From: Thiomonas arsenitoxydans
Lineage (GTDB): Bacteria > Pseudomonadota > Gammaproteobacteria > Burkholderiales > Burkholderiaceae_C
Length of the DNA: 64,000 nt
Direction: 5' to 3'
Assembly: GCF_000253115.1 (NCBI RefSeq)
Contig: NC_014145.1
Location: 2,604,001 to 2,668,000, forward strand
Positions 50,832 to 60,962 of this stretch are shown here, in pieces (positions within the stretch are counted from its first letter, which is position 1; each line of letters opens with the position of its first letter). The position numbers and the translations under genes were made by a program. The notes below the pieces were generated by a model. The model did not search any database. It had not been told where the DNA came from and saw only the letters and a list, made by a program, of their open reading frames with translations.

Positions 50832-51695
50832 TCAGATCGTCAGGCCGATCTGAGTGGGTGGCGAGGGAAGGTTGAATTCTGCCGGGTAATCCGGGCCGAG
50901 GAAATAAAGCCCGTCGGGCATGAAGGTCGGCGCCGCCAGGCGGCGGTCGCGGCTGGCCAGAACTTCGGCGAGCCAACTCACCGGCTTGGAGCCATTGCCC
51001 ACGGCCAGCAGGCTACCCACGATATTGCGCACCATGTGGTGCAAGAAGGCGTTGGCACGCAGGTCGAGCACCAGGGTGTGACCATGACGCGCAATCTCAA
51101 TCGCATGCAGCGTCTTGACCGGGCTCAGCGCCTGGCATTCGCTGGAGCGAAATGCGCTGAAATCATGCTCACCGAGCAGGCACTGCGCAGCAAGGCGCAA
51201 AAGGTCGAGATCGAGTGGGCGATGCGTCCAGCCCACCTTCGCGAAATCGAGCGCCGGGCGCACGGGATGGTTGCGCAGCACATAGCGATACCGGCGTTGG
51301 TAGGCACTGCGGCGGGCGTCAAAAGTCTGTGGCAGATCGGTTCGTGCCCATTGCACCGCCATGTCGCGCGGCAGAAAGGCATTGACCCCGCGCACCCAGG
51401 AGGACGGCTCACGCTGCAAAGGCGTATCGAGGTGCACCACCTGGCCGAGGGCATGCACCCCGGCGTCGGTGCGTCCGGCGCAGACGGTGCGAGTCGGAAA
51501 GCCCAGAAACTGCGCGAGCGCCCGCTCCAGAAAGTCCTGCACACCGCAGCCGCCCGGCTGACTCTGCCAGCCGCAGTACGAGGTACCTCCGTAACTCAGG
51601 CCCAACGCGACTCGGAGCAGAGGACGCCCGACTTGCGGGCCGGAGGAGGCAGAGGACGAATCAGCGGCCAATCTTGTCCAGCATATCCTGCGCAC
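50832..51695 (-). CDS. truA: tRNA pseudouridine synthase A
   Basis: This protein modifies U38-U40 in tRNA anticodon arms. The catalytic Asp lies in [17 protein letters not shown]. Other motifs are the N-terminal [14 protein letters not shown] and [16 protein letters not shown]. No ATG is available near the expected start. A GTG at 51695 is used here (287 residues); TTGs at 51671 and 51725 are alternatives. All three overlap the 3' end of fimV, so coupled translation is likely. Confidence 0.9.
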   Translation of the reverse strand: MRRICWTRLAADSSSASSGPQVGRPLLRVALGLSYGGTSYCGWQSQPGGCGVQDFLERALAQFLGFPTRTVCAGRTDAGVHALGQVVHLDTPLQREPSSWVRGVNAFLPRDMAVQWARTDLPQTFDARRSAYQRRYRYVLRNHPVRPALDFAKVGWTHRPLDLDLLRLAAQCLLGEHDFSAFRSSECQALSPVKTLHAIEIARHGHTLVLDLRANAFLHHMVRNIVGSLLAVGNGSKPVSWLAEVLASRDRRLAAPTFMPDGLYFLGPDYPAEFNLPSPPTQIGLTI

Positions 51696-54363
51696 GTTTC
51701 TTAAGTTGCGGGTCGCCTTCGGCAATCACCTCACCCAGCAGGTTGCGCGCCGACTCGTTATCGCCGATGGCCATGCTTTCTGCCGCGAGTTCCAGGCGGA
51801 GATCGAGCGAGGGCCTGGACTCGCTGAACTGCGGCTCCAGCTTGGGCGGTTCGGTGTGCGATTCCTCGAGCGATTTGACTTCGTTGTCCTGCAGGGAAAT
51901 GCTGCTCAGATCGAACTCAAGCGCGTTGTCATGTGCGGCAGCCTTCGTGGTCTCAGCGGCAGTCTCAGCGGCGCCGAGCGTCGAGGCGGGCGCGCCAAAA
52001 TCGGACGGCATATTGAAGTCCAGGCCGCCCGACAATAGGAAATCAGCATCCGCAGCTTTGCCGGGCTCTTTTTCGGGGGTCGGCGGCGCGCTGGAGAATG
52101 CCGAGGGCACCTCGATTTCGGGCAGAGAAGGAACGGCGGCTGACGCAGTCGCCGCTGCTGAAGCCGGTTCGCCCATCGGCAAGCTCAGATCCAGGTCCAG
52201 ATGCTCGGGCATCGGCGTCTTGGCCGCGGCCGTTTCCACGCCCGAAAGCATTTCGGTGCTGGGTAAGGTTTGCGGAGTCAGCGCAGCCAAAGCGGTGGGG
52301 GTGGCCACCGGGAACTCTGTCTGCGGCATGGTCGACGGCGCACCCAACGTGCTGGGGAGCACGGTGTTGTGATACAGCGGGTTGACCGGGTCGAGACTGC
52401 GACCGAGATCCTGAGCGCGTTTCCAGTCTTCGCCCACGCCCTGCGTCAACGCAAAGAGTTCTGCGGCGCCCACTTCGAAGGAGCGGGAATCCTTGCGTTT
52501 GGCATAGATTTCCAGCAGTTTGAGCCGCGCTGCCAGACGGTCGGGATTGGTCTTGACGGCCTCCTTGAGGATTTCTTCGGCCTGCAGATCGCGGCCGTAG
52601 GCCAGATACACATCAGCCTCGGCCACCGGATCGACGTCATTGGTGTCGAGCTGGCTGGAGGAGAAGGTGGAGCTCATATTGCCATTGCGCGTATCGACGC
52701 GCTCGCCACCCGTGCCGCCAAAAAAGCTGTCGGCCACACTCATGCGACTATCGAAGACCGACACGTCGCGCTGAGACTTTGCCGCCTTCTTGCGCTGCGC
52801 CAGCCAGGCGAGCAACAGCAGCAGAATCACCAAAGCGCCGCCCACGGGCAACAGCAAGGGGTTTGAAAGCAGACTGCTGAAGAAACTCTCCTGCTCGACA
52901 GGGGCGGGCTTGACGACCTTCGGGGGCACAGGCTTCGCCACCGGCGCGGGCGCAGGGGCGGATGCGGGAGCCGAAGCGGCCACAGGCGCCGACGCCGATG
53001 TGGCAGCCGATGCGGCATGCGCCGCCGAAGCGGTTGCGACGGCAGCGGCTGCCGCGCTGGGTGCCTCGGCCGGTTTCGCAGATGCCGAGGCAGCAACCAC
53101 CGGCGCGGGCACGGGGCTCTTCACCGGTACGGTCAGCGCCGCGGCAGCCTTACTTGCCACGGGGGCCACGGTTGCCGCAGGTGCGGCGGCTTGCGGTTTG
53201 GCCGCTGCGACGGTCTGCGCCTGCTTGGACAGCGCGCTGAGTTCGTCGACATTTTTTTGCAACTGCTTGATCTTCTGTTCGTCGAGCGCTTCCTGCTTCT
53301 TGTCGGCGATCTGCTGGGCCTTCTGCGTGCCAGCCACCTCGGCCTTGCTCAATTTGAGCTTGCTTTCAGCCTGCGCGCCCGCGGCAGCAGGCTCCTGTAC
53401 CTGGGCTTGGACTTTGCCCGTCACCTCGCGCTGCGACTGCGGCTTGGCCTGCCCGCCCATTTCTGCCAGACGACGGCGGTAGGCGTTGAAACTCTCGCTC
53501 TGAGCCAGAACGAAACGGCGCGCTTCGGGCTGCGAAACAGCCTGCGCCTGTTCAGCGGTGGGCATTTGCAGCACGCTGCCCGTCTTCACCAGATTGATGT
53601 TTCCGTCGATGAAGGCCGACTGGTTGGCGCGATAAATGGCCGTGAGCATCTGGTCGAGCGAGACGGACTGCACACCCGATGCGTTGGCGATTTTGCTCAG
53701 GGTGTCGCCCCGCTTGACCACATACTGGCCGGGAGCCGCAGCGGACTTGGTGGACGATTTTTTCGCATTCACCGAAGACGGCGGCGTTTGCAGCGCGGGC
53801 GCAACCGGCATCGCCGGGGTCGGGATATTGGCTGCATTAGCGGCATTCGACACCGAGGGTGCCACCGGCATGGCGGGCGCGGGCGACGGTGCGGCAGTCT
53901 GAACCGGCACCTGAGTCGGTGTGGGAGCGCTCTGGAAATTGGGCGGATCGAGCAGCAGGGTGTAATCGCGGCTCAACTGGCCATTGGCCCACTGCGCACG
54001 GATCAACAGATCGAGAAAGGGTTCGTTGATCGGGCTGTTGGACGTGACGCGCAGGTAGGCGCGGCCTTCCGGGCTGCGCTCAAGCTTGATCCGCACGCCC
54101 GACAGCGCACTGCTGTAATGCAGCTTGGCGGCCTGAAACGCATCGGGCGGCGCAACGCCCACCTGCAGTGAAGACGCCTCGTCAGCGCTGATCTGGGTAA
54201 TGTCGATTTCCGCCCTCAGGGGCTGGCCCAAGGCGGACTGCACCTTGATACCCCCGAGGCCGAATGCATAGGCCTGACCAGCAGTTGCGCCCAAGGCAAT
54301 TGCCAGGGCCAGACGTCGAGTGTTCTGTCGCAGCATGTCGGCTGCCCCCCAATTTTTGATCAT
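51661..54363 (-). CDS. fimV: FimV/HubP-type polar peptidoglycan-binding protein
   Basis: This 900-residue protein starts at the ATG at 54363 or at the second ATG at 54336, which gives a standard signal peptide. The N-terminal FimV domain ([21 protein letters not shown]) is followed by Pro/Ala spacers and a LysM motif at about 210-260 ([18 protein letters not shown]). A coiled coil at about 335-385 and an Ala/Pro/Val-rich linker come next. One membrane segment ([20 protein letters not shown]) separates these from a large acidic cytoplasmic part with a C-terminal FimV helical domain. In other species it organises cell poles and type IV pili. It lies between asd and truA, its canonical place. 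Confidence 0.92.
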   Translation of the reverse strand: MIKNWGAADMLRQNTRRLALAIALGATAGQAYAFGLGGIKVQSALGQPLRAEIDITQISADEASSLQVGVAPPDAFQAAKLHYSSALSGVRIKLERSPEGRAYLRVTSNSPINEPFLDLLIRAQWANGQLSRDYTLLLDPPNFQSAPTPTQVPVQTAAPSPAPAMPVAPSVSNAANAANIPTPAMPVAPALQTPPSSVNAKKSSTKSAAAPGQYVVKRGDTLSKIANASGVQSVSLDQMLTAIYRANQSAFIDGNINLVKTGSVLQMPTAEQAQAVSQPEARRFVLAQSESFNAYRRRLAEMGGQAKPQSQREVTGKVQAQVQEPAAAGAQAESKLKLSKAEVAGTQKAQQIADKKQEALDEQKIKQLQKNVDELSALSKQAQTVAAAKPQAAAPAATVAPVASKAAAALTVPVKSPVPAPVVAASASAKPAEAPSAAAAAVATASAAHAASAATSASAPVAASAPASAPAPAPVAKPVPPKVVKPAPVEQESFFSSLLSNPLLLPVGGALVILLLLLAWLAQRKKAAKSQRDVSVFDSRMSVADSFFGGTGGERVDTRNGNMSSTFSSSQLDTNDVDPVAEADVYLAYGRDLQAEEILKEAVKTNPDRLAARLKLLEIYAKRKDSRSFEVGAAELFALTQGVGEDWKRAQDLGRSLDPVNPLYHNTVLPSTLGAPSTMPQTEFPVATPTALAALTPQTLPSTEMLSGVETAAAKTPMPEHLDLDLSLPMGEPASAAATASAAVPSLPEIEVPSAFSSAPPTPEKEPGKAADADFLLSGGLDFNMPSDFGAPASTLGAAETAAETTKAAAHDNALEFDLSSISLQDNEVKSLEESHTEPPKLEPQFSESRPSLDLRLELAAESMAIGDNESARNLLGEVIAEGDPQLKKRAQDMLDKIGR

Positions 54364-54529
54364 GTCGAATGCGCGAATTTCTCTGCGGCTGCAGAACTAA
54401 ATTGCGTCAAATTTCACCATATCATCAACAAATTAGGCTGACAAGTTGATGCGCCAAGACAGGCCGATGCAAGCCCGGCGACTGTGGCATTCCGGCGATT
54501 TCGGCTGACTTGCCGTGCAAACCCGGCAG

Positions 54530-55666
54530 TCAACGACGCTCAAGCAGAATGCGCAGCATGCGACGCAGCGGCTCGGCCGCGCCCCACAACAATTGGTCGC
54601 CCACGGTGAACGCGCCCAGATAGTCTGGCCCCATGGCCAGCTTGCGTAGCCGCCCCACCGGGATCTGCATCGTGCCGGTCACCGCCACCGGGGTGAGTTG
54701 CTGCATGGTCGCTTCGCGCTCGTTGGGGACGACCCGAACCCAGTCGTTATCGGCCGCGATCATGTCTTCAATCTCGTCGAGCGGAACGTCTTTCTTGAGC
54801 TTGAAGGTCAGCGCCTGACTGTGGCAGCGCATGGCGCCGACGCGCACGCAAAAACCATCGACCGGCACTGCAGGCGAGCCGAACCCGGCGCCCTGCCCGA
54901 GGATCTTGTTGGTCTCCGCCCCGCCCTTCCACTCTTCGCGCGACACGCCATTGCCCAGGTCCTTGTCGATCCAGGGAATCAGATTGCCGGCCAAGGGCAC
55001 ACCGAAGTGCTGGGTCTGCGCGGCGTCGAGCGCCTTTTGCCGGGCCAGCACATCGCGGTCGATGGCCAGAATGGCCGAAGCCGGGTCGTCCAGCAGCGCC
55101 CGCACCGACGCGTTGAGCGTGCCGAACTGCGTGAGCAATTCGCGCATGTGCTGCGCGCCGCCGCCCGAGGCTGCCTGATAGGTCATGCTGGTCATCCACT
55201 CCACCAGTCCGGCCTTGTAAAGCGCGCCCACGCCCATGAGCATGCAGCTCACGGTGCAGTTGCCGCCGATCCAGTTGTTGCCGCCCTTGCTCATCGCCGC
55301 ATCGATGACGGGGCGGTTGACCGGGTCGAGAATGATGACGCAGTCGTCGCGCATGCGCAGGGTGGAGGCGGCGTCGATCCAGTGCCCCCTCCAGCCGGAG
55401 GCGCGCAGCTTGTCGAACACCGCCGAGGTGTAGTCGCCGCCTTGCGCGGTGAGGATGATGTCGCAGCGGCGCAGTTGCTCCAAGTCATGCGCGTCCTGCA
55501 GCGTGGTTTCGTTTTTCGCTTCCGCCGGGGCCTTGCCGCCCGCGTTGCTGGTGCTGAAGAACAGCGGTTCGATCAGGTCGAAATCGCCCTCTTGGCGCAT
55601 ACGTTGCATCAGCACGGAACCCACCATGCCGCGCCATCCCACCAAACCCACCAAAGTCGTTGCCAT
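54530..55666 (-). CDS. asd: aspartate-semialdehyde dehydrogenase
   Basis: This is 378 residues from the ATG at 55666; an ATG at 55669 is adjacent, and GGAACGG lies upstream. It reduces aspartyl phosphate for lysine, threonine, methionine and diaminopimelate synthesis. Motifs are [18 protein letters not shown] and the catalytic Cys in GGNCTVSCM, with [12 protein letters not shown] further on. It is 38 nt after leuB. A non-coding 166 nt follows before fimV, where no convincing signal was found. Confidence 0.96.
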   Translation of the reverse strand: MATTLVGLVGWRGMVGSVLMQRMRQEGDFDLIEPLFFSTSNAGGKAPAEAKNETTLQDAHDLEQLRRCDIILTAQGGDYTSAVFDKLRASGWRGHWIDAASTLRMRDDCVIILDPVNRPVIDAAMSKGGNNWIGGNCTVSCMLMGVGALYKAGLVEWMTSMTYQAASGGGAQHMRELLTQFGTLNASVRALLDDPASAILAIDRDVLARQKALDAAQTQHFGVPLAGNLIPWIDKDLGNGVSREEWKGGAETNKILGQGAGFGSPAVPVDGFCVRVGAMRCHSQALTFKLKKDVPLDEIEDMIAADNDWVRVVPNEREATMQQLTPVAVTGTMQIPVGRLRKLAMGPDYLGAFTVGDQLLWGAAEPLRRMLRILLERR

Positions 55667-55704
55667 CATCCGTTCCGTTATGTGTTGTCTTTCCAATGCT
55701 GCGC

Positions 55705-56784
55705 TCAACCCAGCGCGGTGACCACCGCGTCGCCCATTTGCGCGGTGCTGACTTTTTGCGTGCCCGGCGCGTGAATGTCGGGTGTGCGCAAGCCCTGCGC
55801 GAGCCCCTTCTGCACGGCGGCCTCGATGCGGTCGGCCTGCTCCGGCAATCCGAGCGAATGCCGCAGCATCATGGCCGCACTGAGAATGGTCGCCAGCGGA
55901 TTGGCGATGCCTTGCCCGGCGATGTCGGGTGCGCTGCCGTGGCTTGGCTCATACAGGCCCTGTCCCTTTTCGTTCAGCGACGCCGACGGCAGCATGCCGA
56001 TGGAGCCGGTGAGCATCGACGCCTCGTCGCTGAGAATGTCGCCGAACATATTGCCGGTGACGATGACGTCGAATTTTTTCGGCGCCTTGACGAGCTGCAT
56101 CGCAGCGTTGTCCACATACATATGGTCGAGCTGCACGTCCGGGTATTGCTGGCCGACTTCGGTGACGATGTCTTTCCAGAACTGGAAGGTCTCCAGCACA
56201 TTGGCCTTGTCCACGCTGGTCAGTCGCTTGTTGCGGCCCTGCGCCGCCTTGAACGCCACATGCGCAATGCGCTCGATTTCCGGGCGGCTGTAGCGCATGG
56301 TGTCGAAGGCTTCGGGCTGGCCGACGAAGGCGCCGTCGGGCGCGGTGCGGCGCCCGCGCGGCTGGCCGAAGTAGATGTCGCCGGTCAGTTCGCGCACGAT
56401 GAGAATGTCCAGGCCTGAAACCACTTCGGGCTTCAGGCTGGAGGCATCGGCCAGCTCGGCGTAGAGGATAGCTGGCCGCAGATTGGCGAACAGGCCGAGG
56501 TTTTTGCGCAAACCCAAAATGGCCTGTTCGGGGCGCAGGTGCCGCTCCAGAGTGTCGTACTTCCAGTCGCCCACCGCGCCGAACAGCACCGCGTCGGCCG
56601 ACTTGGCCAGACTCAGGGTGGCCTCGGGCAACGGATGGCCGCTGGCGGCATAGGCCGCGCCACCGACCGGCGCGAATTCGAAGGTGAAGTCGAATCCGTC
56701 TTGCGCAATGCGCTGGAGCACCTTGACGGCTTCGGCAATGATTTCGGGCCCGATTCCGTCTCCGGGCAATACGGCAATTTTCAT
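55705..56784 (-). CDS. leuB: 3-isopropylmalate dehydrogenase
   Basis: This 359-residue protein is the NAD-dependent third step of leucine synthesis. Motifs are the N-terminal [28 protein letters not shown], the ELTGDIYFG loop and [15 protein letters not shown]. The ATG at 56784 replaces a longer frame whose upstream part is not family-like. It is 25 nt after leuD. Confidence 0.97.
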   Translation of the reverse strand: MKIAVLPGDGIGPEIIAEAVKVLQRIAQDGFDFTFEFAPVGGAAYAASGHPLPEATLSLAKSADAVLFGAVGDWKYDTLERHLRPEQAILGLRKNLGLFANLRPAILYAELADASSLKPEVVSGLDILIVRELTGDIYFGQPRGRRTAPDGAFVGQPEAFDTMRYSRPEIERIAHVAFKAAQGRNKRLTSVDKANVLETFQFWKDIVTEVGQQYPDVQLDHMYVDNAAMQLVKAPKKFDVIVTGNMFGDILSDEASMLTGSIGMLPSASLNEKGQGLYEPSHGSAPDIAGQGIANPLATILSAAMMLRHSLGLPEQADRIEAAVQKGLAQGLRTPDIHAPGTQKVSTAQMGDAVVTALG

Positions 56785-56809
56785 GTGTGGGGGTTGCGTG
56801 GGGGTTGCG

Positions 56810-57457
56810 TTAAAGGATGCGGTTGTCGAGCCAGGGCATGCGCGCCAGGCGCTGGGCCTCATAGGCGCGGATCTCTTGCGCATGGCCGAGGGTGAGGCCG
56901 ATGTCGTCGAGCCCGTTGATCAGGCAGTGCTTGCGGAAGTCACCCACCTCGAAAGCCAGCTCGCTGCCATCGGGCTTGACCACCACTTGCCGCGGCAGAT
57001 CGATGGTGAGCGTGTAGCCGACGAAACCATAGAGTTCGTCGAACAGCCGGGCCACCTGCGCTTTCGACAACACAATCGGCAGCACGCCGTTCTTGAAGCA
57101 GTTGTTGTAGAAAATGTCGGCGTAGCTGCTGGCGATCAGGGCGCGAAAGCCGTATTGCTGCAATGCCCAGGGCGCATGTTCGCGGGACGAACCGCAACCG
57201 AAGTTGTCGCGCGTGAGCAGAATGCTCGCCCCCGCATAGCGCGGCTGGTTGAGCGCGAAGTCGGGGTTGGGTTTGCGCGTGGCAGGGTCTTGCCCCGGTT
57301 CGCCGTGATCGAGATAACGCCACTCGTCAAACAGATTCGGGCCGAAGCCGCTGCGACGGATCGACTTCAGGAACTGCTTGGGAATGATGGCGTCGGTATC
57401 GACGTTGTCGCGATCCATTGGCGCGACCAGTCCCTTGTGGACGACGAATTTTTCCAT
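56810..57457 (-). CDS. leuD: 3-isopropylmalate dehydratase small subunit
   Basis: This is 215 residues from the ATG at 57457 ([28 protein letters not shown]). The swivelling-domain motif [15 protein letters not shown] is present. It forms the isomerase with LeuC. It is 34 nt after the small entericidin-like gene. Confidence 0.96.
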   Translation of the reverse strand: MEKFVVHKGLVAPMDRDNVDTDAIIPKQFLKSIRRSGFGPNLFDEWRYLDHGEPGQDPATRKPNPDFALNQPRYAGASILLTRDNFGCGSSREHAPWALQQYGFRALIASSYADIFYNNCFKNGVLPIVLSKAQVARLFDELYGFVGYTLTIDLPRQVVVKPDGSELAFEVGDFRKHCLINGLDDIGLTLGHAQEIRAYEAQRLARMPWLDNRIL

Positions 57458-57491
57458 GGTGTCTTTCCGCGTTGCCGCGGCGTTCGGGGTG

Positions 57492-57629
57492 TTATTTCGA
57501 CTTATCAGCCGCGTTGGTGATGGCCTGACCACCTGCCTTGAGGTCCTGGCCCACGCCAGCCACGGTATTGCAAGCGGTCAGGGATAGCAGCGTGGCGGCA
57601 AGCAAAAGAATGGACAGCAGAGGTTTCAT
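57492..57629 (-). CDS. entericidin A/B family small lipoprotein
   Basis: This gene encodes only 45 residues. The ATG at 57629 has AGGAGA seven nt upstream. The N-terminus [20 protein letters not shown] is a lipoprotein signal with lipobox LTAC, so Cys20 would be lipidated. The mature part ([25 protein letters not shown]) is the short amphipathic peptide typical of entericidins. Its place between leuC and leuD is a recurrent betaproteobacterial arrangement. Function here is unknown; enterobacterial entericidins are linked to stationary-phase lysis. Confidence 0.88.
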   Translation of the reverse strand: MKPLLSILLLAATLLSLTACNTVAGVGQDLKAGGQAITNAADKSK

Positions 57630-57656
57630 TTCAATCTCCTGAAAAAGTAGCGCAAA

Positions 57657-59060
57657 TCATGACAGCTTGCGCACATCGACAAAATGACCGGCAACTGCCG
57701 CGGCCGCGGCCATCGCCGGACTAACCAGATGGGTTCGACCGCCCGCCCCCTGCCGACCTTCGAAATTGCGATTGGAGGTGGAGGCGCAGCGCTCGCCCGG
57801 CTCCAGGCGGTCGGCGTTCATCGCCAGACACATGGAGCAGCCGGGCTCGCGCCATTCGAAACCGGCGGCCTTGAAAATCTTGTCCAGCCCTTCGGCTTCG
57901 GCCTGCGCCCTCACCAACCCCGAGCCCGGCACCACCAGCGCCTGCCGCACATTCGCGGCGATATGCCGCCCGGCCAGCACCTGCGCCGCATCGCGCAGGT
58001 CTTCGATGCGCGAATTGGTGCAGGAGCCGATGAACACCTTGTCGATGCGGATATCTGTAATCGCCTTGTTCGGCTCCAGGCCCATATAGGTCAGTGCGCG
58101 TTCCATCGCCGAGCGCTTGTTGGCATCTTTTTCTTTGTCGGGATCGGGCACGCGGGCGTCGATCGGCAGCACCATTTCGGGCGAAGTGCCCCAAGTGACT
58201 TGCGGCACGAGTTCGCGGGCGTCGAGCGTGACCACGCGGTCGAACTTCGCGTCGGCGTCGGAATGCAGGCCGCGCCAATATTGCACTGCCATGTCCCAGG
58301 CCACGCCGGTGGGCGCGAAGGGACGGCCGCGCACATAGTTGATGGTCGTGTCGTCCACGGCCACCAGCCCGGCGCGGGCGCCGGCTTCGATGGCCATATT
58401 GCACAGCGTCATGCGGCCTTCCATGCTGAGCGCGGCGATGGTGCTGCCGCCGAACTCGATGGTGTAGCCGGTGCCCCCGGCAGTGCCGATCTTGCCGATG
58501 ACGGCCAGCGCGATGTCTTTGGCGCGGCAGCCCACGGGCAGCGGCCCATCCATGCGCACCAGCAGGTTCTTCATCTTGGGCGCGAGCAGGGTTTGCGTGG
58601 CCAGCACATGCTCGACTTCACTGGTGCCGATGCCGAAGGCCAGCGCGCCGAACGCGCCGTGGGTGCTGGTGTGCGAATCGCCGCAAACCACGGTCATGCC
58701 GGGCAGGGTGGCGCCCTGCTCCGGGCCGATGACATGCACGATGCCCTGGCGGCGGTCGTTCATGCGGAACTCGGTGATGCCATTGGCGGCGCAGTTGGCG
58801 TCGAGCGTATCAACCTGCAGCTTTGATATCGGATCGGAGATGCCCTCGGCGCGGTCGGTCGTGGGCACGTTGTGATCGGCCACTGCCAGATTCGCGCTCA
58901 CCCGCCAGACCTTGCGACCCGCGAGTTGCAGCCCTTCAAAGGCCTGCGGGCTGGTGACTTCATGCACCAGATGGCGGTCGATGTAAAGCAGCGCGGTGCC
59001 ATCTTCTTCGGTGCGCACCACATGCTCGTCCCACAATTTGTCGTACAGCGTTCGGCCCAT
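57657..59060 (-). CDS. leuC: 3-isopropylmalate dehydratase large subunit
   Basis: This is 467 residues from the ATG at 59060, chosen because AGGAG lies six nt upstream; ATGs at 59066 and 59105 are alternatives. It is a [4Fe-4S] aconitase-family enzyme. Cluster cysteines are in [11 protein letters not shown] and GCSMCLAMN. Other motifs are HEVTSPQAF and [13 protein letters not shown]. It heads the leu genes. Its promoter must lie in or near the 3' end of the methyltransferase gene 71 nt upstream. Confidence 0.96.
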   Translation of the reverse strand: MGRTLYDKLWDEHVVRTEEDGTALLYIDRHLVHEVTSPQAFEGLQLAGRKVWRVSANLAVADHNVPTTDRAEGISDPISKLQVDTLDANCAANGITEFRMNDRRQGIVHVIGPEQGATLPGMTVVCGDSHTSTHGAFGALAFGIGTSEVEHVLATQTLLAPKMKNLLVRMDGPLPVGCRAKDIALAVIGKIGTAGGTGYTIEFGGSTIAALSMEGRMTLCNMAIEAGARAGLVAVDDTTINYVRGRPFAPTGVAWDMAVQYWRGLHSDADAKFDRVVTLDARELVPQVTWGTSPEMVLPIDARVPDPDKEKDANKRSAMERALTYMGLEPNKAITDIRIDKVFIGSCTNSRIEDLRDAAQVLAGRHIAANVRQALVVPGSGLVRAQAEAEGLDKIFKAAGFEWREPGCSMCLAMNADRLEPGERCASTSNRNFEGRQGAGGRTHLVSPAMAAAAAVAGHFVDVRKLS

Positions 59061-59131
59061 CGGCATCTCCTGCGTCTTGTTCGCGGTGTGCGCAAGACTT
59101 GTCATGAAAGGTTGATTTTAGTTGGCGCGCT

Positions 59132-59896
59132 TCACGCCGTGCTCGGCTGAGTTTGCAGCCATGCCACGGACAGATCGAACGATCCATCCGGCTGAACGCG
59201 CATCGCCTCGCGCGCCTCCTGCGGCGCCTGCGCCCACACGTCGCGAATGGCCTGCACGCGCAGCTCCGGGGTGCGCATGCGCGCCACCCACGAGGCGAAT
59301 TCCATGGTCAGACTCCAGCCCTCCATACTCGGCGCGGCAAAGCCCGCCTGCTGCAGCAGGGTGCTCCACTCCGAGACGCGGTAATCGCGCACATGCGAAG
59401 CGTCGCGCAAGATCTCCACCGTCTGCAGCAGGGTGTCGCACAGCGGCGACTCCAGGGCCACGACATCGATGATGACCAGCGTTCCCTGCGGCTTGATAAC
59501 CCGGCGCATTTCGCGCAATGCGGCAGGCACATCAGGCCAGTGGTGCGCGGAAAAGCGGGTGACCACCAGATCGAAGCTGGCATCGGCGAAGGGCAGTTTG
59601 TCGGCCGGGCCCTGGCTAGTCTGCAGATCGTGCAGGCCGCGAGTTGCCGCCTCTTGCGCCACGATGGCGAGCATCGCGGGCGACAGGTCCAAGGCGGTGA
59701 CCTGCGCGCCCGCGGCCGCCAGGGCGAAGCTGGCGTGTCCGGCCCCGCAACCGAGGTCGAGCGCCCGGCAGCGGTGCTCTTTCTGCACCATCGCAGCTAG
59801 ACACTGCAGATCGCGCCCCTGCGCATGAACGGCGCTGGTGAGGTAGGCGGCGGCGCTAACGCCGAACTGATGCGCGGCCAAAGCGGGCTGTTTCAA
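59132..59896 (-). CDS. class I SAM-dependent methyltransferase (UbiE/Methyltransf_11 type)
   Basis: This is 254 residues from a TTG at 59896 that has GGAG seven nt upstream; a TTG at 59962 would give 276 residues. The Rossmann fold shows motif I ALDLGCGAGHASFALAAAG, motif II VTALDLSPAML, and the post-motif ASFDLVVTRFSAHHWPDV. The substrate is unknown. It is divergent from an MmyB-type regulator. No partner biosynthetic genes are present, and the pair lies between leuC and gltA. Confidence 0.82.
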   Translation of the reverse strand: MKQPALAAHQFGVSAAAYLTSAVHAQGRDLQCLAAMVQKEHRCRALDLGCGAGHASFALAAAGAQVTALDLSPAMLAIVAQEAATRGLHDLQTSQGPADKLPFADASFDLVVTRFSAHHWPDVPAALREMRRVIKPQGTLVIIDVVALESPLCDTLLQTVEILRDASHVRDYRVSEWSTLLQQAGFAAPSMEGWSLTMEFASWVARMRTPELRVQAIRDVWAQAPQEAREAMRVQPDGSFDLSVAWLQTQPSTA

Positions 59897-60047
59897 GAGG
59901 ATGCTCCAAGACGATGCAAAGACGACGGAGCAAAAGATAGCCCAGCATTTTTCCTGGTACAAGATGACAAAACATCCTGGTATAAAAACCTACCAGCCTG
60001 GGAACCTACCGTCGTCCTCACCTTCGCCTTCATCTTCTTGAAAGACC
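59897..60047. promoter_or_regulatory. divergent control region with direct and inverted repeats
   Basis: Two copies of TCCTGGTA lie in the same orientation at 59952 and 59975. The second forms an inverted repeat CTGGTA-N8-TACCAG with 59991-59996, and TATAAA lies within the spacer. This arrangement suggests a dimer-binding operator overlapping a -10 region between the methyltransferase and the MmyB-type regulator. Confidence 0.5.
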
Positions 60048-60893
60048 ATGTCGCTGCCGTCATCCTCCATGCCCTCCGATCCGCACCAGGGCAGCCGCCT
60101 TCTGGGCGAGTTCATCCGTCTGCACCGCAACCGTCTGTCGCCTGCCGCAGCGGGCTTGCCTGCGACGGGGCGGCGACGAGCGCCCGGACTGCGCCGCGAA
60201 GAGCTCGCCTCGCTCTGCGGCGTCAGCGCCACCTGGATCACCTGGCTGGAACAGGGGCGGCCGGTCGCGCCCTCAGCCAAGACGCTTGAGCGTGTGGCGC
60301 ACGCGCTGCAACTGACCCCTGCGGAGCGCGCCTATCTGTTCGAGCTGGCGCAGCGGCGCGACCCGAGCGAACCCGCGACACCGACAAAAGCGGTCGATGC
60401 CGTTCTGCGCAGCGTGCATGCCATAGTCCATCCCGCCTATGTGCTCAATCAGCGATGGGACGTGGTGGCGGGCAACGCTCAGGCGCTGGATCTGTTTCTC
60501 GGCTGGCAGACATCCCCCGCCACACCACACACCGAACCAGCCACTGAGGGGCCGCCCAACCTGTTGCGCTTTCTGTTTTTCAACCCGCAGGCGCGCGGGC
60601 TGATCGAAAATTGGCCGCTACGTTCGCAGCGGCTTGTGGCGGAATTCCGGGCGGACTGCGGCGGGCGCCTGCACACCTCGCCCTTGCGCGCCTTGATCGA
60701 TGAACTGAGCGCGCTCAGCCCCGAGTTTGACGCGTTCTGGAAACTCAATGATGTGCAGGAGCGCGAAGGCGGCGAAAGAGGCTTTGTCCATCCCCGGCAC
60801 GGCCGCCTGGTGTATGAACAACTCACCCTGCGGGCGGCGCTGCACCCGGAGTACAAATTGGTGATGCTGCTCCCGGTCGCGACACCGGAATAA
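60048..60893 (+). CDS. MmyB-like helix-turn-helix transcriptional regulator
   Basis: This is a 281-residue protein. The N-terminal XRE-type helix-turn-helix lies at about 15-85 (LGEFIRLHRNRLSP, RRAPGLRREELASLCGVSATWITWLEQGR). A C-terminal MmyB-type ligand-binding domain follows at about 110-275 (YVLNQRWDVVAGNAQAL, NLLRFLFFNPQARGLIENWP). In other bacteria these regulators bind small fatty-acid-like ligands and often sit divergent to an oxidoreductase or transferase gene. The neighbour is the methyltransferase. ATGs at 60048 and 60069 are both possible. Confidence 0.88.
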   Translation: MSLPSSSMPSDPHQGSRLLGEFIRLHRNRLSPAAAGLPATGRRRAPGLRREELASLCGVSATWITWLEQGRPVAPSAKTLERVAHALQLTPAERAYLFELAQRRDPSEPATPTKAVDAVLRSVHAIVHPAYVLNQRWDVVAGNAQALDLFLGWQTSPATPHTEPATEGPPNLLRFLFFNPQARGLIENWPLRSQRLVAEFRADCGGRLHTSPLRALIDELSALSPEFDAFWKLNDVQEREGGERGFVHPRHGRLVYEQLTLRAALHPEYKLVMLLPVATPE

Positions 60894-60908
60894 ACAAATC
60901 TTCGAGCG

Positions 60909-60936
60909 AAAAAAGACCGCGCCTAGCGCGGTCTTT
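60909..60936. terminator. intrinsic terminator between gltA and the MmyB-type gene
   Basis: An 11-bp perfect stem AAAGACCGCGC (60912-60922) with GCGCGGTCTTT (60926-60936) has a 3-nt loop. On the minus strand it is followed by a T6 run, well placed to end the sdh-gltA transcript. On the + strand it could also end the regulator transcript. Confidence 0.8.
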
Positions 60937-60962
60937 ACAGGCAATGGATGAATGCCGACCGA

